Assembly: GCA_002342175.1 (NCBI GenBank)
Contig: DDPL01000025.1
Coordinates: 1-22,217, forward strand
DNA: 22,217 nucleotides
Origin: Legionellales bacterium UBA2469
GTDB lineage: Bacteria > Pseudomonadota > Gammaproteobacteria > Legionellales > Legionellaceae
Direction of reading: 5' to 3'
Below the pieces are notes generated by a model that was not told the origin of the DNA, made no database searches, and worked only from the letters and a program-made list of their open reading frames with translations. How positions within the stretch are numbered: position 1 is the stretch's first letter; every line of letters starts with the position of its first letter. This document shows, piece after piece, positions 7,264 to 15,378 of this stretch. A program made the translations under genes and the position numbers.

Positions 7264-8010
7264 ATGCAAACACAAGAAATAATTTATCAACATTCCCCTC
7301 AATTTCTTCCTAAAATTTCAATGAAACTTGAGAACCTCTTAGCGACCATTCATGAGGCTCGTCACGAGTCACATCCTATTATGCATCATTACGCGCTTAA
7401 GAATCTTGTCGAAATTTTAAAAATAATTGAGAAACCTGAACTTAAAAGTCGCCTAACTAAAGAATTTATGCGTTTAAATTATATTTTAAGTAAACTGGAG
7501 ACATTTCAAGACAGCAAAATAAAAGAGCATTTTTCAATCAAAACCGATGAGTTACAGTCACAATCATTACGTTTCTGTAATTATTTGCAACAAGATAATT
7601 TTTTGCAAACGTTAAGACTGCGTTCTAACGATCAATGGCAAGATTGTGAACTTCAACCACCTTTATTATACCGTTGGCTACATCAGAAAAGCAGCTGTCG
7701 AAAAAACATCTTATCTGAATGGGCTGACGATTTAAAAGATCTCGAATCTGTTATTTCAATTTATTTAGGAACGCTCAGAGAACTTACCGTTTTCGAAAAT
7801 ATCGATATTCATCAATCTTTTTATCATAAACCAATCACCTCCAATCCACCATGTCAATTGGTGATGGTTAAAATTAATTCTTCCTTACCCATCATTCCCA
7901 AATTTCAAATTGGGAGTCATTCGATAAGCATTCATTTTACTGATATCAATGCTGAAAACAAGGCAAGCGCACCTCATTTCAACATGAATATTGGTTTAGT
8001 TCGAATTTAA
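7264..8010 (+). CDS. zapD: Cell division protein ZapD (FtsZ-associated, DUF1342)
   Basis: ZapD binds the FtsZ tail and bundles protofilaments at the Z ring. The 248 residues match the E. coli protein in size (247). Its helical N-terminal half starts IIYQHSPQFLPKISMKLENLL, equivalent to the family's YE.P..E..R..LRLE opening. The beta-rich C-terminal half contains ELQPPLLYRWLHQ and IPKFQIGSHSISIHF, the usual end signature. Context supports the call: in E. coli zapD also lies close to, and convergent with, secA-mutT. Here yacG and coaE, which accompany it there, are absent. The last 15 bases overlap mutT tail to tail. The start has only a close GGA (GGAACCATG) as ribosome site, so initiation may be weak or the leader short. 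Sequence divergence is considerable. Confidence 0.85.
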   Translation: MQTQEIIYQHSPQFLPKISMKLENLLATIHEARHESHPIMHHYALKNLVEILKIIEKPELKSRLTKEFMRLNYILSKLETFQDSKIKEHFSIKTDELQSQSLRFCNYLQQDNFLQTLRLRSNDQWQDCELQPPLLYRWLHQKSSCRKNILSEWADDLKDLESVISIYLGTLRELTVFENIDIHQSFYHKPITSNPPCQLVMVKINSSLPIIPKFQIGSHSISIHFTDINAENKASAPHFNMNIGLVRI

Positions 8011-8379
8011 AAAATATTTTTTCCAAGCATTAAAGAACAAGACATTGCTAGGAGGAAATTCGCTTACCTCGATATCTTTTATATTTTTCCACTGATAATT
8101 CAATTGTCCGGCATTTAAAACAATAGTTTGTTCATCAAATTTTATATCAAACAGTATAAACTCATGTTCCAAATTTAAAATTTCAAATAAATGGGATTTT
8201 GTTATATCAATTCCTAATTCTTCCTTTAATTCTCTTTGTACTGCACCTTGATAGTCTTCACCATCGTGAACTTTACCCCCAGGGAGCTCCCAATATCCAC
8301 CATATGTTGTATTGAGCGCACGCTGGGTTATTAATAGTTCATTTTTAATATTGTGTATAAAGGCAATAACAACCTTCAC
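7996..8379 (-). CDS. mutT: MutT-type Nudix hydrolase
   Basis: MutT-type enzymes hydrolyse oxidised nucleotides such as 8-oxo-dGTP to the monophosphate, preventing A:T to C:G changes. The Nudix box is complete at residues 35-57: GKVHDGE, seven residues, then RELKEELGI. Asp or Glu metal ligands are in place. I start it at the GTG at 8379, which overlaps the secA stop as GTGA and gives [10 protein letters not shown], the normal first strand (127 residues). A TTG at 8397 would add six residues inside secA and is less likely. Lying directly after secA is the classical position of mutT in gammaproteobacteria, which supports MutT itself over another Nudix member. The C-terminus overlaps zapD by 15 bases on the opposite strand. 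Confidence 0.88.
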   Translation of the reverse strand: MKVVIAFIHNIKNELLITQRALNTTYGGYWELPGGKVHDGEDYQGAVQRELKEELGIDITKSHLFEILNLEHEFILFDIKFDEQTIVLNAGQLNYQWKNIKDIEVSEFPPSNVLFFNAWKKYFLNSN

Positions 8380-10997
8380 ACTAATTTTCCATGACAAGCT
8401 TTATATTTGGCACCTGAACCACATGGACAAGGATCATTGCGACCAATTTTATGTTGCATTTCAACTAAAAACTCATCGTCAAATCGATCATTTTCAGGCA
8501 GCATATCTGCATCAGGTTGCCAATGCATCGACAAAACTTTCGAAATAATTTCATATTCTAACAAAGTTAACATGCGTGAAAATAAATGAAAGGACTCTTT
8601 CTTGTACTCTTGTTTTGGATCTTTTTGAGCATAGCCCCTTAAATGAATACCTTGACGTAGATAATCTAAAGCAGCCAAATGCTCTCTCCAATATAAATCC
8701 AAGGTTTCTAAAATAATTGATTTAGATACTTTTGACCAAGGATCTCCAATCGAAAGCCGCTGTTGTTTTAAGTATACCAATATCAATTCAGCTACTTTAT
8801 TTTGAATATCCTCCGCCATCAATTGATGATCTTCTTCGACCATGGTTTTGATATTCACGTCAAAGAAAAACTCTTCTTTTAAAACTTGTTCCAGCTCAGC
8901 AATTTGCCATTGATCTTCATAACTTTGCAGTGGAATATAAGTATTCACCAAACGCTGAACCACTCTCACACACATTTCATCAAGTGCTTCAGTAATATCA
9001 TCCATTTCAAGCAACGCTGCACGTTGTGCATAAATAACCTTGCGTTGCTCATTTGCCACATTATCAAAGCTTAACAATTGCTTACGAATATCAAAGTAAT
9101 GACCTTCTAATTTTCGTTGCGCATTTTCAATTGCTTTCGTTATTAAAGGATGAACAATCACTTCACCAGGTTTCATTCCCAAACGACGCATAATTCCTGA
9201 GATTCTATCAGATGCAAAAATTCGCATTAAATTATCTTCTAATGACAGATAAAATCTTGTGCCCCCCGGATCGCCTTGACGACCAGCTCGACCACGTAAC
9301 TGATTATCTATTCGTCGTGACTCATGTCGCTCAGAACCAATAATTCTTAAACCACCAGCTGCTTTCGCATCTTCATGACGTTTTTGCCAAGCAACTCGAA
9401 TCGCTTCAATTTCGTCTATACTTGCATGTTCAGGTAATTTTGCATACTCAGCCTGTAAACTACCGCCTAACACAATATCAGTGCCTCGTCCTGCCATATT
9501 GGTCGCAATGGTGACCATACCAGGCCGACCAGCCTCTGCAACAATATGCGCTTCTTTTTCATGTAGTTTGGCATTCAAAACTTGGTGTTTAATATTTTTT
9601 TTGCTCAACAACTGACTTAAGTTTTCTGATGCTTCAATCGATGCTGTTCCAACTAATACAGGCTGGTGTCGTTTCACACAGTCTAAAATATCTTCTATAA
9701 TAGCATCGTTTTTTTCGGCTTGTGTTAAATAAACCAAATCGCCTTCGTCAACACGTTTCATCGGTCTATTGGTGGGAATCACAACCACTTCAAGATTATA
9801 AATCTGTTGAAACTCATAAGCCTCAGTATCTGCAGTTCCTGTCATTCCCGCGAGTTTGTTATACAGACGGAAAAAATTCTGGAAAGTAATAGAAGCCAAT
9901 GTTTGATTTTCTGGTTGAATAGGAACAGCTTCTTTGGCTTCGATCGCTTGATGTAGACCATCCGACCAGCGTCGACCTGGCATGGTTCGACCTGTATGTT
10001 CATCGACAATCACCACTTGTTTGTTTTGAACGATATAATCAACATCTTTTTGAAAGATTTTATGCGCACGTAATGCCGAATTGACATGATGCATCAAAAT
10101 AATATTTCGGGAGTCATATAAACTCTCTCCCTCTTCCAATAAACCGGAATCTATCAATAGTTGCTCAACAACTTCATGTCCAAAGTCTGTTAAATAAGCC
10201 TGTTTTTGTTTTTCATCGATGGTGAAATGACCAGGTTCTTCATCTTTCACGTGAATTTTCAGCTTCGGAATTAAACGATTGATACGCTGATATAATTCTG
10301 AGCTATCTTCAGCTGCCCCTGAAATGATCAATGGTGTTCTTGCTTCGTCAATTAAAATCGAGTCGACCTCATCCACAATCGCAAAATTAAGATGGCCTTG
10401 AACCTTCTCAGCCACATCATAAGCCATATTGTCACGTAAATAATCGAAGCCAAATTCATTGTTTGTTCCATAGACAATATCACATGCATATTGATTTTTT
10501 TTGTCTGCAAACGGCATGTCTGGAATAATGACACCAACAGTTAAACCTAAAAATGTATAAATCGGCTTCATCCATTCGCTATCACGTTTTGCCAAATAAT
10601 CATTAACGGTCACCACGTGTACGCCTTTGCCAGATATTGCATTTAAATATGCGGCCAAAGTCGCCATCAAGGTTTTTCCTTCACCTGTTTTCATTTCTGC
10701 AATATTTCCTTCATGAAGTACCATCGCACCGATTAATTGGACGTCAAAATGACGCATATCGAGGGTACGTTGAGAAACTTCACGAACAACAGCAAATGCT
10801 TCAACTAATAATTCGTCTAAAGTGGCACCCTTTTGGTATCTTTCTTTGAAGTATTGAGTTTTTTGGCTTAATGCTTCATCACTTAATGCTTGTATCTTCT
10901 GTTCTAACGCATTAATTTGAAAAACATTTTTCTCCAACCGTCGCAATATGCGCTCATTTCGACTGCCAAAAATTTTTTTTGCTATCGATGTAAACAT
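8376..10997 (-). CDS. secA: Preprotein translocase ATPase SecA
   Basis: SecA drives unfolded preproteins through SecYEG by ATP hydrolysis. The protein has 873 residues (E. coli 901). Walker A is MKTGEGKT at 102-109. The DEAD-like [20 protein letters not shown] follows near 205-225, and the preprotein cross-linking domain, second nucleotide fold ([14 protein letters not shown], then [15 protein letters not shown]) and helical wing and scaffold come in normal order. The C-terminal zinc finger is intact, with ligands Cys857, Cys859, Cys868 and His869 (CPCGSG, then ACH), so SecB binding is likely. The ATG at 10997 has only a weak ribosome site. No secM-like arrest gene lies upstream. The neighbour is fabY at 50 bases, so secretion-responsive control by SecM is not expected here. 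Confidence 0.97.
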   Translation of the reverse strand: MFTSIAKKIFGSRNERILRRLEKNVFQINALEQKIQALSDEALSQKTQYFKERYQKGATLDELLVEAFAVVREVSQRTLDMRHFDVQLIGAMVLHEGNIAEMKTGEGKTLMATLAAYLNAISGKGVHVVTVNDYLAKRDSEWMKPIYTFLGLTVGVIIPDMPFADKKNQYACDIVYGTNNEFGFDYLRDNMAYDVAEKVQGHLNFAIVDEVDSILIDEARTPLIISGAAEDSSELYQRINRLIPKLKIHVKDEEPGHFTIDEKQKQAYLTDFGHEVVEQLLIDSGLLEEGESLYDSRNIILMHHVNSALRAHKIFQKDVDYIVQNKQVVIVDEHTGRTMPGRRWSDGLHQAIEAKEAVPIQPENQTLASITFQNFFRLYNKLAGMTGTADTEAYEFQQIYNLEVVVIPTNRPMKRVDEGDLVYLTQAEKNDAIIEDILDCVKRHQPVLVGTASIEASENLSQLLSKKNIKHQVLNAKLHEKEAHIVAEAGRPGMVTIATNMAGRGTDIVLGGSLQAEYAKLPEHASIDEIEAIRVAWQKRHEDAKAAGGLRIIGSERHESRRIDNQLRGRAGRQGDPGGTRFYLSLEDNLMRIFASDRISGIMRRLGMKPGEVIVHPLITKAIENAQRKLEGHYFDIRKQLLSFDNVANEQRKVIYAQRAALLEMDDITEALDEMCVRVVQRLVNTYIPLQSYEDQWQIAELEQVLKEEFFFDVNIKTMVEEDHQLMAEDIQNKVAELILVYLKQQRLSIGDPWSKVSKSIILETLDLYWREHLAALDYLRQGIHLRGYAQKDPKQEYKKESFHLFSRMLTLLEYEIISKVLSMHWQPDADMLPENDRFDDEFLVEMQHKIGRNDPCPCGSGAKYKACHGKLV

Positions 10998-11047
10998 AAT
11001 CCATTCATCTCACTTTATTACATGATTAAAATAATATTGAAGCACTT

Positions 11048-12841
11048 CTATTCGCCCAAATACGAGATATATGGGGTATCTTGAGGCAAATCAATAGCTG
11101 TCGGAAATTTATTTAACTTAATTTGATCTTGCGTCATGACAATATCATCCATTTCTAGAACTTCTGTTCCGAAATGATATACTAAAGTTTCTTGACCTTC
11201 GCAAGCTTTTTTATCATTTGTGTTTTTCTTTTCTACTATAGGTTCATTTTTCGATATATATTCCTTTAGTGTTGATGCACCATATTTATGCATGAGCATC
11301 TCTTTTGTCTGTTGTGGTGATAAAATTAAAGCACTTGCATTATTTCCACCAAAACCTTTTGAATTAATAATGGTACCCAGCATTTCATTGTGATGTTCAC
11401 ACTCATAATGATTCATTAATATATTTAACGAATCATGATAGACGTCATCGGCAATGTGATCAATTGTTTGAATGCCTGGAATAATACCCCACTGCCACGC
11501 ACCAAGTGTCGCCATCAACTGGTCCCCTGCCGCAACCCCAATCGAATGTCCAATATAGGATTTAACCGCCGTAACTTTCCAATCTTCTATACCAAAGGTC
11601 TTGGCGACTTCATTCATAATATGACTTTCAGTTACACGATTCTGAGGCGTACCTGTACCGTGTGCTTGAACATAAGTACGGTTTAAACCTTTTCCTCCAA
11701 GTATCGATTTTGCGAGTGCGGCTGTTTTAGCCATGGTAATATAGTTACCAACTCCAGGGCTTGCTATCGATTTTTTATTGCCATCTGCATTGACATAGAC
11801 ATCGGGTACTGAACCCAGTATGGTTGCCCCCAACTCCAAAGCCAAATCATCTGCCATTAAAATCACAAATTGAGAAGATTCAGATATGACAAACCCTGTA
11901 TTGGTTGAAAAAGGTCGACATGCTCGTCGATGATTTGCTTTTTCAACATTATCTAATTTTCGTAAAGACTCATCGGTTGCTAATGCTCCCATGGCGTTAA
12001 AGCCCGCTATTACATCAGGTTGTACAGGCGCTTCAGCACTCCCAACAATCACTACTTTAGCTTGTCCTGATTGTATATCTCTAACCCCTAAACGAAGATT
12101 ATACAAAAATGTCGCGCAAGCCCCCATATTATGGCCTGTTGTACCCACACTATTGATCACATAACTGTTCACAAAATCCGCTGGCATTTCCGCAAGCGAT
12201 AAAGGCATCATTTTAGAACTAACACGAGAACCGCGTAGTGGCATACCTATCAAACCGGCCAAAGAACTTTCATCAATTTGTGCTAAAGCACTACCTGCAT
12301 AGACAGAAATCTCATCTGGATGAACCTTTGATAAAACGGTTTGCCAGGCAATACCTAAACTTGATAAAGCATCGGACATCCCATAAATTGTGAGTGCCAA
12401 ACCACGCGGATGATGTCTTGAAGAATACAAACGCATGGGATTAAAACCTTTAGGACAAAGGCCTGCGCTCTGTACTTCAAGCGCGGCATGTTTCTTAACA
12501 AAAAAAGATTGGCCTTCGAGAAAGAGAAGATCATCTAAATCACCCTCTAAATAGGAGGCTTTTAAGTCAAAAGCTTCTTTTACTTTTACAGCTTGTTGTA
12601 TTTGCACACGATTAGGATCAAATAAATCAATATGTCTGACCAAAGTTCCTTTCAATATTGCATTTAGATCATAGTGTCCCTGGTCATCAATTAAATGCAT
12701 ACGATGAGCCAAATCTTCCCAAGTATCGGCCATTGCCGCATCCGATAAAGATTGATACACCATCCGTTTATAAGCATGAAAACCGGAAGTTCGTCCTGCC
12801 GCGTTCATGCCACCCATTGCAACTATAACAGGTAATTTCAT
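11048..12841 (-). CDS. fabY: FabY-type beta-ketoacyl-ACP synthase
   Basis: The 597-residue protein is a decarboxylating thiolase-fold condensing enzyme. With the first Met at 12841 it begins MKLPVIVAMGGMNAAGRTS, matching from memory the Pseudomonas aeruginosa FabY, which starts fatty-acid synthesis by condensing acetyl-CoA with malonyl-ACP in place of FabH. The nucleophilic cysteine lies in GTTGHNMGACATFLYN (Cys242), with His394 in VQAHGTGTP and His432 in SYIGHSIGVAAGDQ. It therefore has the Cys-His-His triad of FabB/FabF-type enzymes rather than the Cys-His-Asn of FabH. It is longer than FabF (about 410) because of an N-terminal insertion and a roughly 100-residue C-terminal tail, both consistent with FabY. 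A TTG at 12853 would add four residues. The ATG at 12841 has GAG 7 bases upstream. Whether FabH also exists in this genome cannot be seen. Confidence 0.82.
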   Translation of the reverse strand: MKLPVIVAMGGMNAAGRTSGFHAYKRMVYQSLSDAAMADTWEDLAHRMHLIDDQGHYDLNAILKGTLVRHIDLFDPNRVQIQQAVKVKEAFDLKASYLEGDLDDLLFLEGQSFFVKKHAALEVQSAGLCPKGFNPMRLYSSRHHPRGLALTIYGMSDALSSLGIAWQTVLSKVHPDEISVYAGSALAQIDESSLAGLIGMPLRGSRVSSKMMPLSLAEMPADFVNSYVINSVGTTGHNMGACATFLYNLRLGVRDIQSGQAKVVIVGSAEAPVQPDVIAGFNAMGALATDESLRKLDNVEKANHRRACRPFSTNTGFVISESSQFVILMADDLALELGATILGSVPDVYVNADGNKKSIASPGVGNYITMAKTAALAKSILGGKGLNRTYVQAHGTGTPQNRVTESHIMNEVAKTFGIEDWKVTAVKSYIGHSIGVAAGDQLMATLGAWQWGIIPGIQTIDHIADDVYHDSLNILMNHYECEHHNEMLGTIINSKGFGGNNASALILSPQQTKEMLMHKYGASTLKEYISKNEPIVEKKNTNDKKACEGQETLVYHFGTEVLEMDDIVMTQDQIKLNKFPTAIDLPQDTPYISYLGE

Positions 12842-12877
12842 TAGCAATCTCAATAAAATCGTATTTGTTGATAAATT

Positions 12878-13837
12878 CTAAGCAATTTTTTCAGCAAAAC
12901 CATCCACAATGATTTTCCATTGTTTTTGCAACATTGCTTCCTGAATCAACTGCTTCCATATTTTAGCAACCATTGTACCATGATATAAATTAAATAGGGG
13001 TTTTAAAAACAAACTTATACGTTGATTAGGGATATTTTCATTTAAAATTTTGGATAAGTACAACTCAACAACCTGCTCCCGACTAAGGACTTCAATCTCA
13101 GTATATAACATTTGATGCACTTTGGTTAAATAATAAGGATTATCACAGGCCAATCGACCCAGCATGACACCATGAACTTTTTTCAGATGACATTCAATTT
13201 GTTCTGTTGTTTTAATATCACCATTCACAATAAAACGAATATGGGGAAATGTTTCTTGAATTCTATAAACAAAATCATATTGAATAGGCGGTATCGTTCG
13301 GTTTTGTTTTGGGTTTAAACCTTTTAACCAAGCCTTACGCGCATGAATAATGATTTCCCGGCAGCCGGCATCAACCAATCCCGCAACAAAATCTTCAAAA
13401 AATTCATATGTATCACAGTCATCAACACCTATACGTGTTTTTGCGGTTACAGGAATATTCAACACCTCGTTTAATTGTTGCAAACAATCCATGACCATTT
13501 GTTTATTTTTCATTAAACAGGCACCAAATGCACCGGCTTGCACACGCTCACTTGGACATCCAAGGTTCAGATTAATTTCGTCATAACCCATGTTTTGTGC
13601 CATTAAAGCAGCTTTGATGAGTTCATCTGGCTGACTGCCTCCGAGCTGTAAAACCAAAGGATGCTCTTCATTATAAAAATTTAAATGCCGTTCAGGTGCT
13701 TGTATTATTGCCCGAGGTACAATCATTTCTGTATATAATTTTGCTTTGGGTAATAATAAACGCATGATGAAACGAAATGGACTATTGGTCCAATCAACCA
13801 TCGGTGCGATTTGCAAAATACCTTCTTTAAAATTCAC
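12878..13837 (-). CDS. dusA: tRNA-dihydrouridine(20/20a) synthase DusA
   Basis: The FMN- and NADPH-dependent enzyme reduces uridine 20/20a in the D-loop of tRNAs. DusA rather than DusB or DusC is indicated by IAPMVDWTNSPFR near the N-terminus, LYTEMIVPRAI, LQLGGSQPDEL, and the run HARKAWLKGLNPKQNR. The catalytic cysteine is Cys94 in LNLGCPSERVQ. I start it at the GTG at 13837 (AGG about 8 bases upstream), giving 319 residues. The frame can be extended 29 codons to 13924, adding a hydrophobic segment that looks like a membrane helix. That extension lies in the AT-rich divergent promoter region, nearly reaches hemF and is absent from the family. It heads the dusA-fabY-secA-mutT run (gaps 36 and 50 bases, then an overlap). 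Confidence 0.93.
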   Translation of the reverse strand: MNFKEGILQIAPMVDWTNSPFRFIMRLLLPKAKLYTEMIVPRAIIQAPERHLNFYNEEHPLVLQLGGSQPDELIKAALMAQNMGYDEINLNLGCPSERVQAGAFGACLMKNKQMVMDCLQQLNEVLNIPVTAKTRIGVDDCDTYEFFEDFVAGLVDAGCREIIIHARKAWLKGLNPKQNRTIPPIQYDFVYRIQETFPHIRFIVNGDIKTTEQIECHLKKVHGVMLGRLACDNPYYLTKVHQMLYTEIEVLSREQVVELYLSKILNENIPNQRISLFLKPLFNLYHGTMVAKIWKQLIQEAMLQKQWKIIVDGFAEKIA

Positions 13838-13928
13838 AAGCAGACCTAAATAAATACAATAAAAAATAATGAATATTGTATATGATTTATGATATGTTTG
13901 GATACCCCTAGATGATAAAGGCAAAGCG

Positions 13929-14864
13929 ATGACTTACACTTATCCAAAACTTCCCATAAATGCAATTGATACCATCCGTCATTTCCTACTTGATTATCAA
14001 AAGTTCCTATGTCAGGAAGTAGAAAACCTTGATGGTAAAGGCGTATTTCTTCATGATAACTGGGAAAGGGCTGAGGGCGGCGGTGGAGTCAGCTGTATCT
14101 TAACAGATGGCCATGTTTTTGAAAAAGCGGGTGTTAATTTTTCACATGTTTATGGATATGCTTTACCTCAATCAGCGACAAAGGGCCGGCCAGAACTTGC
14201 AGGAAGAAAATTTGAAGCATTAGGAGTTTCAATTGTCCTTCATCCACAAAATCCATTTGTACCAACAACACATGCCAATATCCGTTTTTTTTGCGCCCAT
14301 GATGAGCTCAATAATACCATTTGGTGGTTTGGCGGAGGGTTTGATCTAACACCTTATTATCCATTTAAGGAAGATTGCATTCATTGGCATCAAATGGCAA
14401 GACAAGCCTGTCATCCTTATGAGGATACGCTTTACCCAAAATGGAAAAAATGGTGTGATGAGTATTTCTTTCTTCCGCACCGTCAAGAGACTCGTGGCAT
14501 TGGTGGATTGTTTTTTGATGATTTAAGCGCTCCCAGTTTTGAAACCAACTTTCAACTGCTACAAAGCGTTGGCATGCATTTCTGGAAAGGTTACGCGCCT
14601 ATTGCTGCCAAAAGACATACGTATCCATATGAAGAAAAGCACAAAGCATTTCAAAAGTACCGACGTGGCCGCTATGTGGAATTTAATTTGCTGTATGACA
14701 GAGGAACACTTTTCGGTATTCAATCCAATGGACGAACAGAATCAATATTGATGTCATTACCACCTGAGGTGACTTTTAAATACGATTGGCATCCTGAAAA
14801 AGGCTCAGATGAATATATACTATATAGAGATTATCTTAAGCCAAGAGAATGGATAGAAGACTAA
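13929..14864 (+). CDS. hemF: Coproporphyrinogen-III oxidase, aerobic
   Basis: HemF uses oxygen to convert coproporphyrinogen III to protoporphyrinogen IX in heme synthesis. The 311 residues are nearly all family signature: [84 protein letters not shown] and the terminal LKPREWIED. It is complete and slightly longer than the E. coli protein (299). The ATG at 13929 has AGG 8 bases upstream. It is divergent from dusA across 91 AT-rich bases and appears monocistronic, ending before the hairpin at 14887-14913. An oxygen-dependent enzyme implies at least microaerobic growth. No hemN lies in the window. Confidence 0.97.
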   Translation: MTYTYPKLPINAIDTIRHFLLDYQKFLCQEVENLDGKGVFLHDNWERAEGGGGVSCILTDGHVFEKAGVNFSHVYGYALPQSATKGRPELAGRKFEALGVSIVLHPQNPFVPTTHANIRFFCAHDELNNTIWWFGGGFDLTPYYPFKEDCIHWHQMARQACHPYEDTLYPKWKKWCDEYFFLPHRQETRGIGGLFFDDLSAPSFETNFQLLQSVGMHFWKGYAPIAAKRHTYPYEEKHKAFQKYRRGRYVEFNLLYDRGTLFGIQSNGRTESILMSLPPEVTFKYDWHPEKGSDEYILYRDYLKPREWIED

Positions 14865-14886
14865 AAGTTTCAGAACTTCATCTTCA

Positions 14887-14913
14887 TTAAAAAAGGGACT
14901 CAATGTCCCTTTT
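14887..14913 (-). terminator. Rho-independent terminator shared by csp and hemF
   Basis: The arms 14891-14899 (AAAAGGGAC) and 14905-14913 (GTCCCTTTT) form a perfect 9-bp stem around the 5-base loop TCAAT. Reading the minus strand, the stem runs straight into six T residues, a good terminator for csp, whose stop is only 3 bases away. On the plus strand the U-tract is limited to the four T residues of the stem, so it may also stop hemF transcripts, less strongly. Confidence 0.82.
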
Positions 14914-14916
14914 CAA

Positions 14917-15144
14917 TTAAGCTTCAGCATTTTCTGAAATTCTCATCACATCTTGCGCTTTTAATCCTTTAGGACCGCTGTCGATGATATAACTTACAGA
15001 GTCATTTTCATGTAAGGTTTTAAATCCTGTACCTTGGATATCTTTATAATGTACAAAAATATCATCACCGTTTTTATTGACGATAAACCCAAATCCCTTT
15101 TTTTCATTGAACCATTTAACGTGTCCAATTTCTCTTTGCGACAT
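14917..15144 (-). CDS. Cold-shock-domain protein (CspA family)
   Basis: The 75-residue protein is a single OB-fold cold-shock domain that binds single-stranded RNA and DNA and melts RNA structure. RNP1 is KGFGFIV at about 16-22 and RNP2 is DIFVHY at 28-33. The opening GHVKWFNEKKGFGF and the closing GPKGLKAQDV are canonical. The ATG at 15144 is preceded by AGGGG with an 8-base gap, a strong ribosome site. Its leader is about 74 bases if the promoter at 15225-15252 is right, and would begin with a 12-bp hairpin (15189-15218). Whether it is cold-induced or constitutive (CspC/E/D-like) cannot be told from the protein. It stands alone with its own promoter and terminator. Confidence 0.93.
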   Translation of the reverse strand: MSQREIGHVKWFNEKKGFGFIVNKNGDDIFVHYKDIQGTGFKTLHENDSVSYIIDSGPKGLKAQDVMRISENAEA

Positions 15145-15188
15145 TTCGCGATCCCCTTTTTATTACAATTAACAAAAGCGTTTTTAGC

Positions 15189-15218
15189 AAACCATTTTAG
15201 CGAATTCTAAGATGGTTT
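15189..15218 (-). promoter_or_regulatory. 12-bp stem-loop in the csp leader
   Basis: The arms 15189-15200 and 15207-15218 pair over 12 bp with one G-T wobble, leaving the 6-base loop CGAATT (plus strand). If csp transcription starts about 7 bases after the proposed -10 box, at about 15218, the hairpin is the very first thing in the mRNA. It is not followed by a T-tract on the csp strand, so it is not a simple terminator. It could stabilise the mRNA or sense temperature, or be an operator in the DNA. Confidence 0.5.
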
Positions 15219-15224
15219 AATTTA

Positions 15225-15252
15225 AGAATAGCAGTTTTTTTTCGATTGTTAA
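15225..15252 (-). promoter_or_regulatory. Candidate sigma-70 promoter of csp
   Basis: On the minus strand TTAACA (15247-15252) and TATTCT (15225-15230) stand 16 bases apart, upstream of csp. Each matches the consensus at 4-5 of 6 positions. The spacer holds a run of eight A residues. The predicted transcript start is about 15218. Confidence 0.45.
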
Positions 15253-15321
15253 TCCTTTTTTATGAAATTTTATGAAATTGGTTAAAATTGAAAAATATTT
15301 TTTCAGATTATCATTTCATTA

Positions 15322-15350
15322 TTCACAAAATCATGATTAAACGTTATATT
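15322..15350 (+). promoter_or_regulatory. Candidate sigma-70 promoter of the M13 peptidase gene
   Basis: TTCACA (15322-15327) and TATATT (15345-15350) are 17 bases apart, 5/6 matches to each consensus hexamer. The start point would be about 15357, leaving a leader of about 22 bases that is nearly all A and T and has no clear Shine-Dalgarno before the ATG at 15379. Confidence 0.5.
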
Positions 15351-15378
15351 TAAAATAAAAAATAACTTTAAAATAAAC

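Noticed and set aside
13838..13924. N-terminal membrane helix on DusA (29 extra codons)
   Set aside because: DusA is cytosolic and the extension is absent from the family. It lies in the AT-rich divergent promoter gap, and the GTG at 13837 has a ribosome site at normal spacing.
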